This document shows positions 32,641 through 34,127 of a stretch of DNA of 34,127 nucleotides, piece by piece. This stretch comes from Butyrivibrio sp. (lineage in GTDB: Bacteria; Bacillota; Clostridia; Lachnospirales; Lachnospiraceae), in NCBI GenBank assembly GCA_023664865.1, contig JAMPEU010000028.1, positions 1 through 34,127 of the forward strand, in the 5' to 3' direction. Position numbers and translations under genes: made by a program. The stretch's first letter is position 1, and the number at the start of each line of letters is the position of its first letter. A model generated the notes under the pieces. That model saw only the letters and a program-made list of their open reading frames with translations. It was not told the origin of the DNA and did not search any database.

Positions 32641-33630
32641 TTAATTCTCCTGAATCGTTAAAAGCAGCAGCTCCATCGTTAAATCAAAGTTGACGTTTGC
32701 CTCAAGCCTTCTCTTTGCCTGTCCAAGCGCCTTAACGATTGTCTCAATCCCTTCATATGTGCTTCTGTCCGCAACCTTGCGTATATGCTGGATTTCATCT
32801 TTAAATATCATGCTGTTGGCGTCCTTGGTCGCCTTAAACAGCAGTACATCGCGATACCATACGGACAGGATGTCCAGATAGTCCGTAATTTCAAATTTGT
32901 ATTCGGAAATCTTTTTGATTGCTTTTACAATCTCGCTTATTTCCATATCATTGATATATTTAACCAGCGTGATTGCCTCTTCCTTTACTTTATCAAACTC
33001 CTCACTGGAAGCAAGCATCTTGGCTTTTCCGATATTTCCTCTGGCAAACGCCACGCATATGTCCGCTTTATAATCCGGAACCTTGAGTTCTTCCATAAGA
33101 AACTTTTTCACTTCTCTATCAGAAACCGGTTTCATATTCAAAACAACGCAGCGGCTTAACACTGTCGGCAGCAGAGAGTCCACATTTGCCGTCAAAATCA
33201 AGATAACCGCATACTCGGGCGGTTCTTCCAGAGTCTTAAGCAAGGCGTTCTGCGCCTGCGCGGTCATTTTTTCTCCTTCGTTCATTATATATACTTTGCG
33301 CGGGCTGCTGTATGGCTTAATCACGATGTCGTTATTAAGCTGCGCTCTGATATCCTCAACGCTGATAGTATTAGGCTTTTCATGTGATATATAGATTATG
33401 TCGGGCTGATTTCCGCTCTGCGCCTGTTTACATGAATGACATTCGTCGCACGCTTCTATTCCGCCCTTTTCACACTGCAGAGTCTTGGCAAAAACTTTGG
33501 CAATGAACTCCTTGCCGGAACTTCTTTCGCCGTTGATGATATATGCGTGCGAAACTTTATTCATGGAAATAGCATTCTGTAAATGTTCTTTTAGCTGTTC
33601 CTGTCCGATAATGTCCGTAAATTTTGCCAT
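32641..33630 (-). CDS. holB: DNA polymerase III, delta' subunit
   Basis: This 329-residue AAA+ protein is part of the clamp loader that places the sliding clamp on DNA. It has HAYIINGERSSGKEFIAK (phosphate-loop region, 28-45), a zinc site with C53, C61, C64 and C67, NEGEKMTAQAQNALLKTLEEPP, and the SRC motif (VLSRC). The C-terminal collar domain follows. The length is normal for Firmicutes. It lies 21 bases after yaaR and 28 bases before ricT, so it is in the same transcript. The related tau/gamma subunit is much longer, so DnaX is excluded. Confidence 0.95.
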   Translation of the reverse strand: MAKFTDIIGQEQLKEHLQNAISMNKVSHAYIINGERSSGKEFIAKVFAKTLQCEKGGIEACDECHSCKQAQSGNQPDIIYISHEKPNTISVEDIRAQLNNDIVIKPYSSPRKVYIMNEGEKMTAQAQNALLKTLEEPPEYAVILILTANVDSLLPTVLSRCVVLNMKPVSDREVKKFLMEELKVPDYKADICVAFARGNIGKAKMLASSEEFDKVKEEAITLVKYINDMEISEIVKAIKKISEYKFEITDYLDILSVWYRDVLLFKATKDANSMIFKDEIQHIRKVADRSTYEGIETIVKALGQAKRRLEANVNFDLTMELLLLTIQEN

Positions 33631-33651
33631 ATTGCCACCCCTTCCCGCAAT

Positions 33652-34092
33652 TTAAGTGAAGATATCCAGAAGCAGACCGCGTATCTCTCCGATTTTATTT
33701 AAGATTTCTAAGTTGTCTTTCTCGTCGTTTACAAGCGCCTGCGCCAGTTCATCTAAGTTTTTATCAATCAGACGTATAATTCCATATACGCGATGTCTGC
33801 CTTTCCTATCCAGAAAGTTCTCTCTTGCAAAAGCATGTGAGCGGTTGACGATTTCATTTAAGAAGTCTTTTACCAGCGTGCGATATCTTTTCATATCCTT
33901 GATATCGCGGTGCTTGGCAAGTTTCTCTCCCTGCATCGTAATTTCTTCCATCATATGTGTGAGAACGCTCTGCAGTTCCTGCTCACCGATTCGGCTCACA
34001 AGCGTAAATTTAAATGAATCATCGGTTGTCTCCTGAGCCTGCGGCTGCTGCACCTGAACAGGCTGCTGCACTTGATTTACCTTAATATCCAC
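33652..34092 (-). CDS. yaaR: YaaR-family protein (DUF327)
   Basis: This 146-residue cytoplasmic helical protein matches DUF327/YaaR: a Gln/Pro-rich N-terminus, then the core [39 protein letters not shown] and the C-terminal [16 protein letters not shown]. Its function is unknown; the position before holB is conserved across Firmicutes. The start is GTG with GGAGG six bases upstream (complement of 34099-34103). Two other frames stay open to the right edge and would end at 34082 or 34077, so an upstream gene may overlap this start, but too little is present to name it. Confidence 0.88.
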   Translation of the reverse strand: MDIKVNQVQQPVQVQQPQAQETTDDSFKFTLVSRIGEQELQSVLTHMMEEITMQGEKLAKHRDIKDMKRYRTLVKDFLNEIVNRSHAFARENFLDRKGRHRVYGIIRLIDKNLDELAQALVNDEKDNLEILNKIGEIRGLLLDIFT

Positions 34093-34127
34093 CTGAATCC
34101 TCCATACGCATCTTGTTGTAATGCGTC

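Noticed and set aside
31992-32693. 233-codon plus-strand open frame across ricT
   Set aside because: The ricT cysteine motifs are unmistakable on the minus strand, and the frame runs on into holB without a start signal.
34077-34127. C-terminus of an upstream gene overlapping yaaR
   Set aside because: Two alternative frames are open to the edge, but about 15 codons are too few to choose one or to name a product.

Overview
The window looks like a chromosomal segment of an anaerobic Firmicute of the Lachnospiraceae/Clostridia type. The reasons are moderate G+C, strong AGGAGG-type ribosome binding sites, sporulation genes (spmA, spmB), a split transketolase, a methionine aminopeptidase with an N-terminal SEC-C motif, a chemoreceptor, and the Firmicute cluster yaaR-holB-ricT-trmN-rsmI. 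This placement is inference from gene content; no 16S or marker alignment was possible. All genes but one run on the minus strand. I see no tRNA or rRNA genes, CRISPR array, prophage or intact insertion sequence, and no gene-free stretch longer than 300 bases.

Read in minus-strand order (right to left), the layout is as follows. (1) 34092-28511 is a housekeeping run: yaaR, holB, ricT, a TrmN6-like methyltransferase, a glycoside-hydrolase-like lipoprotein and rsmI. A 112-base inverted-repeat element lies before the lipoprotein. (2) acpP stands alone (28387-28154), with a strong promoter whose spacer is a perfect palindrome. (3) 27985-22431 begins with spmA and ends with spmB. Between these normally adjacent partners sit a chemoreceptor with its own promoter and three tightly packed sugar-metabolism genes (ThuA-like, TIM-barrel isomerase, ROK kinase). 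(4) 22261-18446 is an ABC exporter pair (ATPase and a 1014-residue permease with a long coiled coil). It converges on the only plus-strand gene, a membrane-anchored DUF885 metallopeptidase (16533-18386), across a hairpin terminator.

(5) 16318-10539 is a pentose unit: FGGY kinase, L-ribulose-5-phosphate 4-epimerase, both transketolase subunits and ribulose-phosphate 3-epimerase, with map as the last gene. The sugar enzymes would turn an L-pentulose into D-xylulose 5-phosphate and on into the non-oxidative pentose phosphate pathway. (6) 10299-9448 encodes a membrane-anchored coiled-coil protein of unknown function. (7) 9348-5415 holds metG, a monoglyceride-lipase-like hydrolase and a secreted DUF1002 protein, closed by a terminator that contains the DUF1002 stop codon. 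(8) 5350-2563 holds ldhA, a GNAT acetyltransferase and a tandem-HD (HD-GYP-like) protein. (9) 2447-250 holds a DUF624 membrane protein overlapping a Cache-GGDEF diguanylate cyclase. The first ten codons of what looks like an MsmX/UgpC sugar-ABC ATPase lie at the left edge.

Most genes belong to well-known families. The less ordinary points are the spmA/spmB split by a chemotaxis/sugar block, the hairpin joining the ROK gene to spmB, the palindromic acpP promoter, the 112-base inverted repeat, a small leader ORF before spmA, and a cyclic-di-GMP pair whose HD-GYP half has altered metal-site residues. I did not find a clear, wholly new defence or biosynthetic system.
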